64,000 nt of DNA, taken from positions 1,116,001-1,180,000 of the forward strand of contig NZ_CP118963.1 of assembly GCF_029024105.1 (NCBI RefSeq). The letters are read 5' to 3'. Shown here piece after piece: positions 63,280 to 64,000 of the stretch (its first letter is position 1; every line of letters starts with the position of its first letter). The notes below the pieces were generated by a model. The model made no database searches, had not been told where the DNA came from, and worked only from the letters and a program-made list of their open reading frames with translations. The position numbers were made by a program, and so were the translations under genes. This stretch comes from Acinetobacter lwoffii (GTDB taxonomy: Bacteria; Pseudomonadota; Gammaproteobacteria; Pseudomonadales; Moraxellaceae).

Positions 63280-64000
63280 AATATTCTCCCCTTACTAAAC
63301 ATTATCATCCAGATTTGATTGTTGAAGAAGCGCACAATGGTTGGCGTATCGTTCGTTTAAATCGCCCGAAATCTTTGCATGCGCTGGATGAATCGATCGC
63401 TTCCGCACTTCTGGAAGTATTTCAGGATTTCCATCATGATGACAGTGTAAAAGCCATCTGGCTGGATTCAACCACACCGAAAGCGTTCTGTGCGGGTGGG
63501 GATGTGCGTAAACTGCGTCAGTTAGTGATTAATGATGAAGTCGCGACTGCCAATAAATTCTTTGAGCAAGAATATGCACTTGATCTGTTATTGCATAATT
63601 ATGCCAAACCCGTTTTAGTCTGGGGTGAAGGTTATGTGATGGGCGGCGGCTTGGGGCTGTTTATGGCGGCGCCTTTCCGTTTAGTGACGCCCTATTCACG
63701 TTTGGCCATGCCTGAAATTAATATCGGTTTGTATCCAGACGTGGGTGCAACCCGCTTCTTAGCAGATCGTGGTGCGATTGGTCTATTTACTGGCTTGACC
63801 GGTTCGATCATGACCGCTGCGGGCGCTTATGGGATTGGCTGGGCAACGCATATTTGTGATGCACAGCGTGATTCAGTTTTGGATAAAGTCATTAATATCG
63901 ACTGGGAGCATTATCCTGCAGGTGACTTTCGTGCCATTGATGATACCCTGAATAGTATGCACCGTCCAGTCGGCCCAGGACCGCTGCAAAACTCCTTGGA
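63276..64000 (+). CDS. Enoyl-CoA hydratase/isomerase-family protein (3-hydroxyisobutyryl-CoA hydrolase-like), 5' part
   Basis: From ATG 63276, overlapping the ung stop, the frame stays open to the window edge (about 241 residues). The crotonase fold motifs are visible: RLNRPKSLHALDE, the oxyanion-hole stretch AFCAGGDVRKL, and EGYVMGGGLGLFMA. The block MPEINIGLYPDVGATRFL matches the 3-hydroxyisobutyryl-CoA hydrolase (ECH_2) subgroup of valine breakdown. Substrate is inferred. Confidence 0.88.
   Translation, partial: MKYSPLTKHYHPDLIVEEAHNGWRIVRLNRPKSLHALDESIASALLEVFQDFHHDDSVKAIWLDSTTPKAFCAGGDVRKLRQLVINDEVATANKFFEQEYALDLLLHNYAKPVLVWGEGYVMGGGLGLFMAAPFRLVTPYSRLAMPEINIGLYPDVGATRFLADRGAIGLFTGLTGSIMTAAGAYGIGWATHICDAQRDSVLDKVINIDWEHYPAGDFRAIDDTLNSMHRPVGPGPLQNSL

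Overview
The window is a stretch of Acinetobacter chromosome (Moraxellaceae, Gammaproteobacteria). This is inferred from gene content and order (amgK-murU divergent from lptD-surA, miaA-hfq with a long glycine-rich Hfq tail, exbB-exbD-msbA-lpxK-kdsB, holB-pilZ-tatD, dispersed type II secretion pseudopilin genes), from low-to-moderate GC, and from many A/T-rich intrinsic terminators. No database search was possible. Almost all of it is housekeeping chromosome; the accessory part is small and lies mainly at 6.6-10.9 kb.

Layout. 1-6.5 kb: start of purT (cut by the window edge), a membrane protein, azlCD, a lipoprotein, a Mn-type superoxide dismutase followed by an unlisted 33-residue membrane microprotein, ychF and a GST-like protein. 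6.6-10.9 kb: a glycine/leucine-repeat gene broken by two compensating frameshifts, an IS30-family element whose transposase has an in-frame stop, an Lrp/AsnC regulator, and an intact IS4-family element sitting in the loop of an intrinsic terminator with a 10-bp target duplication. 10.9-25.2 kb: yebC, an acyltransferase, a CAU tRNA, several small proteins, bioB, queG, nnrD/E, acyP, ruvC, fxsA, lysE, ahpF, a methyltransferase and ahpC.

25.6-43.5 kb: hrpA (with an apparent repeat-derived in-frame insertion), a KAS III/acyltransferase pair, a large unknown protein with a possible PcfJ-like C-terminus, a PIF1-like helicase, two pseudouridine synthases, an orphan RelB/DinJ-like protein, and tsaE-mutL-miaA-hfq. 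43.6-64 kb: the envelope block (surA-lptD against amgK-murU), rsmG-parA-parB, exbB-exbD-msbA-lpxK-kdsB-holB-pilZ-tatD, a TetR regulator, pseudopilins gspH-I-J-K (gspI carries a palindromic insertion at its 5' end), queD, ung and the start of an enoyl-CoA hydratase/isomerase-family gene.

Functional themes: outer-membrane biogenesis (lptD, surA, msbA, lpxK, kdsB, exbBD), peptidoglycan recycling (amgK, murU), peroxide/superoxide defence (sodA, ahpC, ahpF), queuosine synthesis (queG, queD), tRNA/rRNA modification (miaA, tsaE, rsmG, pseudouridine synthases), chromosome partition (parAB) and type II secretion. The observations most worth checking are the IS-in-terminator event, two coding genes that appear to have absorbed repetitive sequence (hrpA, gspI), the frameshifted repeat gene, the sod-linked microprotein and the PcfJ-like protein. 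I do not see a clear new multi-gene defence or mobile system.
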